64,000 bases of DNA, from NCBI GenBank assembly GCA_002104905.1, contig MCFE01000352.1:1-64000 (forward strand). Reading direction: 5' to 3'. Shown in pieces: positions 34,262 to 45,599 of this stretch; position 1 is the first letter of the stretch, and the number at the start of each line of letters is the position of its first letter. The notes beneath the pieces were generated by a model, which had not been told where the DNA came from, searched no databases, and saw nothing but the letters and a program-made list of their open reading frames with translations. This stretch comes from Basidiobolus meristosporus CBS 931.73. Its lineage: Eukaryota; Basidiobolomycota; Basidiobolomycetes; Basidiobolales; Basidiobolaceae. A program made the position numbers and the translations under genes.

Positions 34262-34635
34262 ACAGGATGCCTCTTTCTTTACTGTAATGGAGCAATCTCA
34301 TGAAACTTGAGAAAGTAACCAACCATCAAGCTTTCTACCATAGAAACAGAGTATTTAAGATTTATGTCTATCCAAAGTGTGCATTACTACTATATTTCAG
34401 GTTACTTAAAGGTGTATGAGATTAGGTGAAGATCCAACATTTCTTACTAGAACTAGGTAAAGAGGTAATAGTCAGCATCTCATCTCAGAAGGTATAGTGT
34501 ATGACTTAGTTAGGTTAGTTTACTGTCCCACAGATGGAATGATTGCCAATACACTCACAAGACCATTAGCTATAGACAGATCTGAATATCTTGGATCACA
34601 ATGGTGCTAGTTAACATGTATATTTAGTTGAGTGG
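34262..34635 (+). pseudogene. Copia RNase H fragment
   Basis: Aligns with 1605-2025 of the copia element (CTTTCTTTACTGT…GGAGCAAT; later TAGACAGATCTGAATATCTTGG) with many stops and small deletions. It leads into the plus-oriented LTR. Confidence 0.75.
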
Positions 34636-34979
34636 GAGTGTTGTAAGTTCTGCAATTATACCTGGGTATTTGCCTTAGTCACTTAGATCACAGTCTACAG
34701 AATTTAGAGAAATTTGGCTAAACTCCTTGTCAGAATTTGCTTAGAATATTTCCCCACAATTGCTGGTACCCAGGACATGAAAAGAATCTCCAAGATGTCC
34801 AAACAGCCCCAAGCTTTGCACACATGCTCCTGGGACCTTCTTGAGCATTTTTACATATTTTTCTGGCCAAAGTCATGGAAAAGTGTAAATACTACTTTTG
34901 TATTCAATAAATCATTGAATGGAAATGTGATCTATTTGTTCTCCCAAACACTTCCAATATCTCCAAAACTCTTACAGTA
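34636..34979 (+). repeat. Copia LTR, plus orientation, diverged
   Basis: Starts TGTTGTAAG and ends ACTCTTACAGTA. Same family as 2026-2375 with the same spacing of the AATAAATCATTGAATG stretch. Its right flank (about 34981-35017) is the inverted copy of 33885-33921. Confidence 0.8.
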
Positions 34980-35193
34980 GGTGAAGAGCCCAAAGCTGTC
35001 ACTCTCTGCAATGTCTATGACCTATTTATGTTATGCCAAAACTTTGCAAAATAATAAACAACACTCCTTGATATCATGAAAATTACGTAACCAAGTTGTT
35101 CCATCAACTGGCTTCAATCACTTAGAAATCCTCACAGCACATTCTACTCAAAGTGTAATCTGTTTGATTATGGATTTGTACCCATCCAATGAG

Positions 35194-35376
35194 TCAGAAG
35201 CTAACTGGGTGAGCATTATTGGCCACCAAATTCGTGGGCAGGCTTTTTAATATGGCGATCACAGCTTTGGCTAGAGCAATCTGGGGGAAATCCCCAGTTT
35301 GTTCCATGTTGCGGAGGAGGTGGTCGTAGGCTAGCCACTCTGATAGTTGGGCAGTGGAATTAGCCCCCTCAAGCAT
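35194..35376 (-). other. Short protein-like reading frame, possible gene remnant
   Basis: A 60-codon frame with ordinary amino-acid composition (contains EWLAYDHLLRNMEQ and AKAVIAILKSLP) at the border between repeats and the gene-rich part. GC content rises here, which fits former host coding sequence. No start context, introns or family could be established. It may be the broken end of a host gene. The rest of 35018-35627 shows nothing else. Confidence 0.3.
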
Positions 35377-35627
35377 AGAACAGGGATCTACACAGCATTG
35401 GATGCTTTAGGGGTGAAACAAGATAGGAAAACGTATGATCACTCGGTGGTGCGCAAACCAAAGCATCAACCAAGCCAGGAGGCATCTCCTGAACCACCCA
35501 CTGTACAGATCGGGCAGAGGCAGCCAGGAAACGTACGCAGAAGGAAGTATTCAGGGCGATGCATGGAGGGTGGTTGGATATAAATGAGGATGATCAGGTC
35601 ACTTCCGACTCAGTATCTCCTCCAACC

Positions 35628-36080
35628 ATGAAATACACCTACATCGCTCTTTTGCTCACCTTGGTCTTGATGGCAGTTCAGGACGTGAAGGCCGCCTGCA
35701 ATGCCCAGGTCACCTTCGACGCTTGTATTGAGCGTGGCAAACAGTATTTCTCCCTGTGCTCGGAGACCGACTGGGCTTGCAAGTGCCAACGACAGAAGGA
35801 CATCATGAACTGCTACAACCTCTGCCTGGAGGATGCTGTGGTCCAAGCCCAAGCCGAGATTCAGAAAACGGTCGTCAACGCCAACTGCATCCAGGCCACC
35901 ACGTCCACCAGCACTAGACTGCCAACGGTCACTTCCGCCCTCTCCAGTCAGCCGGCCTCGGCCGGTACCCCAAGTGCCACCAATGCCCCCGCCCCCAACA
36001 GTGCCAACCAGAAAACCACCTTCCCAGCAGGGATTTGGATCGCCGCAATCGCCAGCGTCTTCCTAGGAAATAGAAACTAG
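35628..36080 (+). CDS. Small cysteine-rich secreted protein, probable GPI anchor (150 aa)
   Basis: ATG at 35628 is preferred over an upstream in-frame ATG because it starts a clear signal peptide (MKYTYIALLLTLVLMAVQDVKA). The mature part has about eight cysteines in 60 residues (ACNAQ; FDACIERG; LCSETDWACKCQ; NCYNLCLED; NANCIQA), a pattern seen in several small fungal surface proteins. A Ser/Thr/Pro/Ala-rich stalk follows, then a hydrophobic C-terminus (FPAGIWIAAIASVFLG) typical of a GPI signal. It probably sits on the plasma membrane or wall. No intron. Function unknown; the exact cysteine family could not be named from sequence alone. Confidence 0.82.
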   Translation: MKYTYIALLLTLVLMAVQDVKAACNAQVTFDACIERGKQYFSLCSETDWACKCQRQKDIMNCYNLCLEDAVVQAQAEIQKTVVNANCIQATTSTSTRLPTVTSALSSQPASAGTPSATNAPAPNSANQKTTFPAGIWIAAIASVFLGNRN

Positions 36081-36266
36081 ACCAACATAGATATAGTGTG
36101 TAGTGAATCAGTCGGATTACTTGGATGTTCCATATCACCACCTAATAAACAACCACATCAAAATCAACGGGGGTCATCATTGATCCATTGGACGAAGGGG
36201 ATTTCTCCTTTTTAGCTCGGATTTGGTTGCCATGGTTGGTTTGAGGTTGGATACAGCGAGTTTACA

Positions 36267-38324
36267 ATGAACTCCACCGTCAACACCCTAATCCAGGACA
36301 AGATAGTCCAACTCGAGAGCGGCCTTTCGGTCGATGAGGAACAGGAGAGACTTCTAGGTAGGTGGCCTCCCGTTGGTTAGAGTTAGGTGCGGCGAAACGG
36401 TTACTGACACTCCGTAGCCAAGGAATTGGACCAAGTGAGGAATGAGTTGGAGGGACTGGTACCCCAGGGAAGCCAGGAGGGCTCCTCGTTCTCTGCACTC
36501 AAAGACAAGTATCTGACTTTGGTATGAATCGCGTTGGAACCGATTTTCCTGGAAAGTGGTCGCTTCTCCGGCTTGTAACTCACCAGCCTGTTTTCGACTC
36601 GTAGTTTCAGGCGAAGTTCCGTTTGGAGCAGGACCAGGCTAAGATCCACCGTAAAGCTGACCTGATCGGTCGTGAGCGGGACTCAGGTAAGCCTCCTTCC
36701 GCCCCAACCAACCACTCGACCCACCCTTTGCTCACACCCCGGATCGCCGGGCACCCCCCGAATCCCCCAGTCAAGGCCGACCTATCGAAAGTCTCCGAAC
36801 TCAAAGGGAAACTTGAAAACCTATGCCGGGAGCTTCAACGAGAGAACAAGCGGATCAAGGTAAGGGGTCAGCAGAGGAGCGCAATCAGTCGGACCAAGGC
36901 CGCTCATCCCGCACGTTTAGGAGGAGAGCTTGCGCATCGCCCAGGAGGAACAATCGAAGCGGATGGAAATCTCGGGTAAGTTCGAATCGGCCATCCAGGA
37001 AATTCGAGTCAAGATGGACCAAGACTCCGAGGAGAACCGAAAGCGTGCGGAGGAAAATGCTGCGTAAGACTGCTTGATCGCACTCTTCCTGTGATCCTTG
37101 CTGATGTCGGTTTGGACGATCCATCCAGGTTGAAGGAGAAGTTCCAGAGCTTCCTGGCGCAGTTCGACCTTAGCGAGCAGCACCACAACTCCATCATCAA
37201 ATCGAAGAACCTCGAGATCCAACTCCTGGAGGCCAAGATCAACCAACATGTGGAATCCACGGCGCAGGAAATGGCCAAGGTACACTTGAGGTTTCTTCGA
37301 ACTTGGGAGCAATTCGAACCTAACTGGACGGAGCCTTTGTAGGCGCAAGCGATCACGATCGAGCTCAGCGAGTCCATCCAACGAGAAACGGAGCTGCGAG
37401 AGCAGCTGACCGTGTACGTGGAGAAATTCAAGCAGGTAGAAGGGACGCTCAGTCAAAGCAACGAGATCTTCACCACATTCCGCCAGGAGATGGAGCAGGT
37501 ATTGGTTTTCGTAGGAAATCATTGTCGCTGCGGACGCGACTGACTTTTGGAGCTAGCTAAGGAAGAGGACCAAGAAATACGAGAAAGAAAACCTCCTGAT
37601 CAAGCAGAAATGCGAGCAAATGAATCGAGTTATCCTGGAGATGGTGGAGGAGGTTGGGCCCTGACGCTAATGAACCACGGATATCTGCTAACCTATGCCC
37701 CCTATTCCAGCGAGCCAGGAACCAGAGCGACCTCGCGGCAAGCAAGAAGAAGATAGGTCAGCTAGAGAATCTCTGCAGAGCTTTACAGGTCCGGTGGTCC
37801 CTAATATCCCCTCATCCTACTCGCGTGCGACTCACCGAACCCTCTCCCCTCATGGATACAGACCGAGCGGAACGACTTCCAAAAGAAATGCGAGCTACTG
37901 GAGACCCGTCAAGGCGAGAAGCCGGACGAAGCGTCGGACGAGGTAAGGTCGCCGCTGGTGGGTCCACGGAACTTTCGGACTGACGAGTGCGCCTCTTCTG
38001 TAGGGCAAGCAGGCGGTGGACACCCTGAAGGGCCTGCTGCAGAAAAAAGCGGAATTCTTGCGGTTGTCGCAGGCGCTGGCGGTAATTAACGCTCACTGGC
38101 GGGGATGCGAAAACCGGTGATAATTAACCACTGACTCTTAGGATGAACGGGAAGCCCTGAAAACCCAACTGAACCCCCACCCATCCACTCCGGATACCCC
38201 TAGCGGAGAGGTCGCCGATGGTACTGTGCACAAACAGCCAACGCTAGATGTCGGGCCAGCCTACACTGATGCCCAAGAGGCGCTGAAAGGCCTGTGTAAT
38301 ATGATCGAGGAGATCTCGCTGTAA
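36267..38324 (+). CDS. Taxilin-family coiled-coil protein (443 aa, 12 exons)
   Basis: Exons read as 36267-36357, 36418-36521, 36605-36686, 36771-36859, 36921-37063, 37129-37279, 37343-37498, 37557-37652, 37711-37788, 37862-37942, 38004-38081 and 38142-38324; phases agree and give 444 codons with the stop. Almost the whole protein is predicted coiled coil. The KLENLCRELQRENKRIK segment encoded by exon 4 is the taxilin signature, echoed by IGQLENLCRALQ in exon 9. Taxilins bind syntaxins and the nascent-chain complex in animals and are linked to vesicle traffic; the fungal role is less clear. Eleven introns in 2 kb is high for the window. The exon 3 start could be 36605 or 36611. Confidence 0.88.
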
Positions 38325-38594
38325 GCCACGGCACCACGATGTGTGAATGGGAAACTGTAGCCTTATAGAAACACAATCCACAGACATATATAAACTCAGT
38401 TCGATTTTAATGAAGGATACAGGGTTGATAAGGTACAATTCTAAGTTACAGAGAGAGCTTCCCTGTTGAAGGGAACCACTCCTCGGGGTTGGGGGAAGTG
38501 AGGGTGGTCGCGATCGGTCGGGCTACTTGAGCCCGGCAACGGAGTCAGGGCAGAAAAGATGGAAATGCAAAATGGGATGAAGTGTCTTGATGGC

Positions 38595-40378
38595 CTATTT
38601 CCATTGTTGTGAAGCACCATCTCGCAGTGCCTCCTGGTAGGAGGGTGGCAGCTCCTCGACGGTGGGGTGCGAGGATGATGCCTCGCTTTCTTCAATCATG
38701 TAGCCTAGATCAAAGGCGGATGGCGCCGACGGAGAAACACCCTGGGCCGTCGATGTGCTAGGCCCCGAACTGACCTCCTCCAGATTCTCCACGGGTGGCT
38801 TCTCGATTAAGCGGATGTGAGGTGCCGATGGCTCAGGGTTTGAGGTGCTTGGTGAGCGCATGCTGTGGAACGAGCTACTCCGGCTGTGATTGTTGGCGTT
38901 GACTGTGTTGTCTAGGGAACTAGACCTACTGCTTATCCTGGGAGGGCCGTTCCGAACTGGACTAGAGTGTTCGAGGGAACGAGACGCTTCGTTGGTGATA
39001 TCATAGATCGCTTGATTCTCCGCTAGATGGGGGAGAACAACGGTCCAATCCCCCTCCTCCTCGGTTGGGGTCGAATGTGGATCCGTATCCACGATACTCT
39101 CGCTATCTTCAGGAGTCATCCCAATGATAGGGTATGTGCCGATGATCAGGGGAAACACAAACTCCAGCCGCTTCTTGTAGAAGGTGCTGGGGACGAGGTC
39201 AATTTTGACATGGAGCTCGTAGGAGAAAGAGATCAACGGGGCAGTGATGGTGGTCGGGGGGAGTGAGCGTGGCACCCTGACTTTGGTCTCCACGTGGCAG
39301 GACAATGAGGTTGCATCAATATTTAGTGGGAGCTCCTGGACGAAGACCGCGGTGACTTGCTTCTGCTCATACCTACATTGGGGAGGTTGGGGGGTTAGCC
39401 CAATCGCGACAAACACCATGAAAGCCACTTACCCGTTGGCCGCGAACTTGGAGAGCTGGTAGAGTTTCAGGTGAATACCTGCAACATCCCGGATCGGCTG
39501 GATATGGTTGACGCTGATCTTGACCGGAAATGTCTCCCCTAGACAACGCTTAGAAATCAGCGGGAAATTCCCTTGTTTGTCGTCAACCTACGTTACCTTT
39601 GGCAAACGCTCTTTTCGGTATGAACACCTTGCACTCCACCACACCCTTGCTCTTGCGGAAGGTCCCCAGGGTAATGGAAGCTTCCTTGATTTGGTCAAAA
39701 GGGCTGAGGTAGATGGAATCTTGGGTGTCGATCAGGTCGGAAACAAGCACTGGACAAATCGATCGCGGCGAGAGTGTCAATGGAACCCACGGTTTGTGAT
39801 GGATGGCACGAAGCGAGTACTGAATCGACCCTTTGTTTCCCTGAGTGTGAAAAGGAGGGGGGTTAATTCGGGAACTCCTGGAAAGAGATGCAAGGACGTT
39901 ACGTACAAGATACGATGTGGGCAAGGTGAAAGAGGCAGAAGTCCCGGGCAGGAGAAATTCAAAGGGGAATTTATGCTCTCCCACGGTCAAAACCGGAGAA
40001 GCCTCCGAGTTCCGTGCCCCGTAAAGCACCAACTCCGTGTTGAACAAAGTCAGGGACTGGGTTTCGTTGAACTTGCTGGAAACATGGTTAGTAAGCAGTG
40101 ACCAAAGCCGAACCAGTCAAGTCAGGGAAATACCGCTCTGTCAACGACATCAAGGAGGTGGTGATCTCGCCCACGAATTGAAGCACGATGCATTTGGTCG
40201 GGGTGCTGCGAGTCATCTTAAGGACCACGTTGCCTGAAGAACAAAAAGATGAGCAATGGGAGTTGGGAGGCGGCCCTCAGTAGAAGAGCGTACCACGGAC
40301 GGCATCTCCAGGGAAGTAGGTTTTCTCATGATCAACTAGCTCAATGTTCAAACTAGAGCTACCTAGCGTTGACAGCAT
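38595..40378 (-). CDS. Alpha-arrestin (ART-like ubiquitin-ligase adaptor, 493 aa, 6 exons)
   Basis: Exons on the minus strand: 40378-40294, 40233-40134, 40075-39907, 39840-39597, 39538-39433, 39372-38595; phases agree. The N-terminal arrestin fold shows IELVDHEKTYFPGDAVRG and a following VVLKMTRS strand. The arrestin C domain begins near GSIQYSLRA and includes FPVKISVNHIQPI. The tail is Ser/Pro-rich and ends with PPSY in ELPPSYQEAL, a PY motif bound by WW domains of Rsp5/Nedd4 ligases. Such proteins bring the ligase to plasma-membrane transporters for endocytosis. An in-frame ATG at 40534 is possible, but a TATA-like run at 40405-40413 argues for the shorter form. Confidence 0.87.
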
Positions 40379-40636
40379 ATCTTCGATAACAAGCAGTTGA
40401 CTAGTATATATAACAAGGAGGGCCTTCGGATGGTTTGTATGAAGGTGGTTTTGGTAGTGAACACTGGATTCGCCGGCATGATCAACATTACGATCAGTCT
40501 TATTATCCGTATATCCAATGAACAAATCATCCACCAGTGATGAGGTTTATTTCAAACAATGTACAAATGCGATCAATAATATATCATGAATGAAACAGGC
40601 AATACACATATACACAACGAAGGGCATGGATGAGGC

Positions 40637-42520
40637 TCAGATTATATGGATAACAAAGATATACCAGCAGACGGCCAGGAGGATAGCGAGAACGCCTCCG
40701 TAGATGCGGCTCCAGTTAGAGGTAGCGTTCTTCTTGGCCTGGATATCCTCTTTGACCGAGCCTTGGACGCATTGCGAGCGCTTCTGGTCGCTCATATCCA
40801 GAATAGAGTGCCAAGTAGTCTTGTTGATCACAAAGATGACCACGCTCAGGATGCAGGCGACAACCCCGAGGGCAACGTAAAACTTCATCACATTGCCATA
40901 TCGGTCGGCACCTCTGTCCTGAAGACGGCCCACGAAGATATCAAAGATCGTATTGCTAATGTTGTTGGCACTCTTGTACACGCCAAATGCAGTCCCGACT
41001 GCGTCTTTGTTTAAGATCAGCGGGATGCCAGAGATTACGCACACAGGGCCGATACTCAGCGAAATCGAAAACACAAGCATCCCAACGATTGGATGGACCA
41101 TGGTAAAGCCGAGGATGTACATCGAACAGAGAAACGTGACGGAGGACAGCATTACTGGCAAAAATGTTAGTGGAGCTGAGACCAAAGGCCGGATTGCTTG
41201 TCGATGGCTTACCAGATATCGTTCTCTTGCCAAACCCATCCAGAACGTAGCCCATGAAAGGGGCGACGAAGATCGGAAGAAACTGAGCGAAGCTGGCGTA
41301 ATAACTGGCCTGCAGCTCGTTGACATTGAAGCGGCTCATTACCAGCTCGCTGATTCTTTGGTTAGTAGCTGGTCCACTGATGATTCCAATTGGGGAGCTT
41401 GCCTGTTGATGTGGAGGAATGTGGTCCACCCACTCCCGATGATGAAGTTCAGCCAGATCATGATCCACACTAGACCCGGGAAGTATAGAAGGCGGGAGAA
41501 CTTGAATTCTTTCTTGCTACGAAGTTTTCTGAGCTCCTCCGGATTGGTGGTCTCGTTCGAGGCTCGCACCACCGCCACATACAGGATATTGATCAGCAAC
41601 GAGAGAATGCATAGAACAGCCGACAACTAAAGGAGTGGATGTCGTTGGCAACGGCAAGTCAGATGGCGTGGAAAACAGAACCTACCCAGAATGCTGCGCC
41701 GTAGAACCCCACAGCTTTGTTCAGTGGTACAGCGGTTATAAAGGCCAGATAGGATGCCTATTCAAAAGAGTCATCGTTAATTCTAGCTCTTCCCAAATGC
41801 GCCACATGATTTTCCCCACCAATCTCGAGGTGGCAATCTGGAGTCCAAGTGTGATAGCGAGACCTTTTCCACGAAACCAATGACTAATGATTGTCTCTTG
41901 GATAATCACGATAGCGCCCGACCCAATGCTACAATATTCACCAGTTGACTTGAGTATTCCAAGGCACAGGAAGAACACCACTTACCCATACAGCACGCGC
42001 CCCACAATCATCATAGGGAAGGAAGCGTACGATGCGGAGAAGGCCACAAAGATATTTCCAGCCGCAATAAGACTGGTGGATAGAATCGACCCCATATTGG
42101 TACCAAAGGTGTCGATGAATACGCCACCAAGCACGGGCAGGATGGTGTTGACTAGGGAGACTGAGGATTGCAGCACTCCATAGTCCGAATTGGAGATTCC
42201 TAGCTCCTTTGATCCGGCTTTAGTACAGATTGTGAGAACTGAATTCAGGGCAGAAAGGCCTCCCTACCTCCTTGATGGTATTTTTCAAAGCGCCGAGTGT
42301 ATGAGCGGCGTAGTGGCTACCAACTTTGAGGTTATGAGCAAAGTGTGATGTCTAGGGGGGTGTTTGCCCTGTTACCTGAGAGGAGCAAAGCACAAAGCAG
42401 AGCTATAGCTTTGTACTTCCAGGGCTTGTTTTCGAATTCCGTCGGCTCTTCCGTCCGCCGGTCAACTTGTGGGATAAGAGGCTGGGTCTCGGGGTCTTGT
42501 TGGCCAACTGCTTTGGACAT
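40637..42520 (-). CDS. MFS transporter, MFSD1-like (495 aa, 8 exons)
   Basis: Exons: 42520-42376, 42323-42268, 42206-41986, 41928-41820, 41757-41686, 41626-41403, 41355-41213, 41154-40637; all phases agree. About twelve membrane segments. The region ILPVLGGVFIDTFG…MIVGRVLYGIGSGA followed by ISHWFRGKGLA resembles animal MFSD1, a lysosomal transporter reported to export dipeptides. An acidic leader with PETQPLIP could hold a dileucine-type sorting signal for the vacuole. Substrate here is unknown. The intron 41402-41356 begins GCAAGC, apparently a GC-AG intron with a good branch site (CTACTAAC). The C-terminal tail holds a further membrane segment. Confidence 0.85.
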
Positions 42521-42964
42521 AATCGATTGTCGCTAGGAGCGGGGTAAGTTGCAAACCACCGGAGAAGGATTCAACATTATATATCATCCGATCTGGACTA
42601 TCATGGCATATGAGGCCAGTCTACTGTTCACTTTATCGAGTAGAAAATTTCTTGATCGGCACGTATGTCCAATCTGAACACCCATATATACAAATGTGTC
42701 GTCTGAATCTCATTTTAGTTTAAGCGCCTTGATATGGAATGAATTAATATTTAGCGTTGGTGTCATATATAGTTACCCAAAATCCCTTTTTTGCGCACGA
42801 GAAGATGTTCACCATGTCTTATCGGGCTTTGGCCAATCACCCCCTAATGTTCGTTTGAGGTATGGGATCGAAGGCCTTGAGAAGGAAGTGAAAAGCATAG
42901 TGATGACGAAGAATTGGGTTTATTATTTTGCATTATTTGGTGTTGGCCATCTTCACCATGATAT
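42521..42964. other. Intergenic: upstream of the MFS gene and downstream of the Pba1-like gene
   Basis: No gene is supported. A TATATAT run on the minus strand near 42573-42580, about 55 bp before the MFS start, is a candidate promoter element. Confidence 0.4.
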
Positions 42965-43972
42965 TTACAAATACATCATTGACGATCCAGCCTCCGAGCT
43001 CTTCATCTCTAACGAATCGAGCCTCTCACGAATAACCGTGAATCCAAAGATTTGGGTTAATTGCTCAGAAAGGTAAGTCAGCAACTAGGGTGGGTTGGGT
43101 TAGTGAACTGCATTCTGCAAGCCTGATAATGCCACCTAAGTACCTGGACGTCGTCTTTGGTTCCCGTTTTGAACTTCTTGGAGGGATATAGCAGGAATTG
43201 GGTGGAGATGTTCTCCAATTGCAACAACGTGATCAAAGTGTTGAGGAATAGGTTATTCAGAGGTGCTGCGGTATTGAGCGTAGGGTATTGTAGCTGAGCA
43301 TCTACCGATTTAAAATTCAGGAACTGATCCACTTGCATAAGTATCGAAGATCTGTGCAAACCTGTGTTCAAACTGGCAATGTGTAGGGACTCTTTTGAGG
43401 CGGTGAAGTCGAACGCTCCTAGCACATAGAGAGTCTGAATCTCACTTGAGGATATGAAATTCACTAAAGCATCAGCTAACGCAAGGAGCTTCTTGTCAGA
43501 AGGCAATACGTTGATCACAATTACGCTAGTCTATGGTAAGCAGTGAGTCAGTTTGAGCTCGATCCCTCGCATCGATAATGTCGTTAAAAGATAAGCAGAC
43601 CTCAAGGCTATCGAAATTCTTTACTACAATCCTCTCTTCGCCATCCAAATCGGCAATGAGTGGCTCCTCAGCCTCATATCCATCAAAGTTTAGCTTTGCG
43701 TCCGTGCTGTTTTGGAGCGAGTTCAGTAAGCGGGTTCCCGCTATGCAGTTATCAGGGAAACCCAGGATCACTTTCGGGTGAAGGTGAACATTCTGCTCAT
43801 TATTGAGAGTAAACGTAGCTGTGGTTTCCATTGAAAGAAGTTTGTCAGGTAAGCTATTATGTTGGCAAGGTGTGTTTGGCATTTCTACCTCAGAATAAGT
43901 GCTATTGGGCATGTCACGTGATAAATCTATGCTGGGTAATGACGTGGGTAAACGCAATGCGAAAGATGGCAT
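42965..43972 (-). CDS. Proteasome assembly chaperone 1 (Pba1/PAC1)-like protein (292 aa, 3 exons)
   Basis: Exons: 43972-43601, 43530-43144, 43084-42965; phases agree, with branch-like TTTTAAC and CACTAAC in the introns. Length fits PAC1/PSMG1 (about 290 aa). The middle has KVILGFPDNCIAGTRLL and IVINVLPSDKKLLALADAL, followed by a YVLGAFDF strand. The spliced C-terminus ends MMYL, a hydrophobic-Tyr-X (HbYX) end. Pba1 and Pba2 use this end to dock in alpha-ring pockets and guide 20S proteasome assembly. Family assignment rests on length, fold-like features and the HbYX end rather than a long motif, so it is moderate. Pba2 or another chaperone-like protein is the main alternative. Confidence 0.62.
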
Positions 43973-44112
43973 AAAAACGGCAAACTCGCAGGTAGCATGG
44001 CTAATTTCGAGAGCAAGTCGAGTGTAAATTTAATGATGCTTCAGGAAGTCTACTCTGGGTAGAGGATGGAATGCAGTGAATCTCTAATTGAAAACAACAA
44101 AAGTGATGGGCA

Positions 44113-45599
44113 TTATACAGTAGAGGCTGTGAGAGAAGCAAAGGCCTCCTCAGGCTCTGTCTTGGCCGTATGGGACTTGGCATATCTGTGAGCCTCACAT
44201 TGCAAACAAGTTTGATTTTTGCGACAACATTGTTTACAGGAATGGAATGAGCATTTTAGAGAGGCGATGTTTTTGCAGTGGATACAAAGGCCTTCCCGGA
44301 TCTTCTTGGGCCGCTTAGGGGTTTTGGTAGCCGGGGAACGGCCGTCCTGTAGATCACTCACGCTGGCGCCAACATCGATTTTCTTACTAATGATCTCAGA
44401 TAGCGGTGCTCTGAGGTAGGGCTGGCATAGCCAATGTGGAATAACGCGTCCACCGCTCGCATCCAGTGCTATTTCGTCAGAAGCATTGTTGGCAGCCTCC
44501 TCCAACCGGTGTCTCAGTATTTGAACAATCTCTTCGAAATGGACCATGCTCTTGGCTCTGGCCAATTGGTCACGCATGTCGGTGTGCATATGAAGACAGG
44601 GACGAAACAGCTTAAACAGATGAGGTCGAATCATGTGAAATCTCGTAGGAATTGTTCTACAAATCTCGAGATACTCCTGAGCCACCTTCCAGGCGGGAGG
44701 GAATTGGCCGGAGAAAATGGCGGGATTGTGTAAATTCCCTTCCGCCGACATAACCCCCTCCACGCCGGTGTAGTCTAAACATCGCTGCACATCCTCATGG
44801 TAGAGAATATTCCCGTTGGCAAAAACTGGAACGGATACGGCTTCACGAACTCTTCTGATTTGCTCCCAATCAGCCAGTCCGGTATTGTGGCCTTTTTGCT
44901 CACGGATACGCCCGTGCACGGTCAGTAGCTGAGCACCAGCATCTTCCAGCATCTGGGCGTATTCGATGGTTTTATCAGTGTCCGGGAAAATCCGGATTTT
45001 GCAAGTAACGGGAATCTTGAGTTGGTTGTGCAGCACATTTACTATGCAGAAGAAGTGAGTATATCTAGTGGGCACGTGTCGTAGGGGATGCTTCTTACCC
45101 ATCTCTTTCAACAGACCCCAATCCTCCATCAGGTAGGATCCATAACGTCCTTTTTTGGCAATTTGTTGCGGACAGCCAATGTTCAAGTCGACGGCGTCGC
45201 ATTTGTCCTCGACTAAGAGGGCAGCTTTTAATAAAGTCTCCGCATCGTTAGCACAGAATTGGGTGATGAGTGGTCGATCTTCCGGGTTCGTAGTGAATTG
45301 TTCTTCGCGGTAGTATTGGTTTTCAATAAATAGCCGGGCGTGGAACATCGGTGTATAGCAAAGCTGAGCTCCATAACGACGGCTCAACATACGCCACGCC
45401 TGATTGTTGAAGTGCGAAAATGAGTACACGAATTGGCGCTGATACTCCATCATAGAACTACCTCTTCTGATTGATCCACCATGGGCGCGACCACATGTCT
45501 GGCACCTTTTAAGGATTTCAGCCAAAATTCGAATCCAGTGGGCTTGTTCAAGGGGGTTTTGGGCGCCAGAACACTGCCCAAGGGAAGCCGGGGAATCAT
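44113..45599 (-). CDS. DUS1: tRNA-dihydrouridine(16/17) synthase, Dus1 (455 aa, 3 exons)
   Basis: Exons: 45599-45462, 45399-45099, 45041-44113. Exon 1 supplies FEFW and [10 protein letters not shown], the FMN-binding start of Dus proteins, which a simple open frame misses. Exon 2 has [18 protein letters not shown] and VDLNIGCPQ with the catalytic Cys (C in GCPQ). Exon 3 has [23 protein letters not shown] and AEGNL. The C-terminus carries a cysteine cluster ([20 protein letters not shown]) as in DUS1-like proteins. It reduces uridine 16/17 in the tRNA D-loop using FMN and NADPH. The second intron is 57 bp without a stop, so retention would add 19 residues in frame. Confidence 0.92.

Noticed and set aside
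36885-37522. Overlapping minus-strand frames of 79-201 codons
   Set aside because: They are shadows of taxilin exons 5-7, whose coiled-coil codons leave the reverse frames open.
42696-43076. Plus-strand 126-codon frame
   Set aside because: It overlaps the third exon of the Pba1-like gene on the other strand and an AT-rich intergenic part; no motif and no splice partner.
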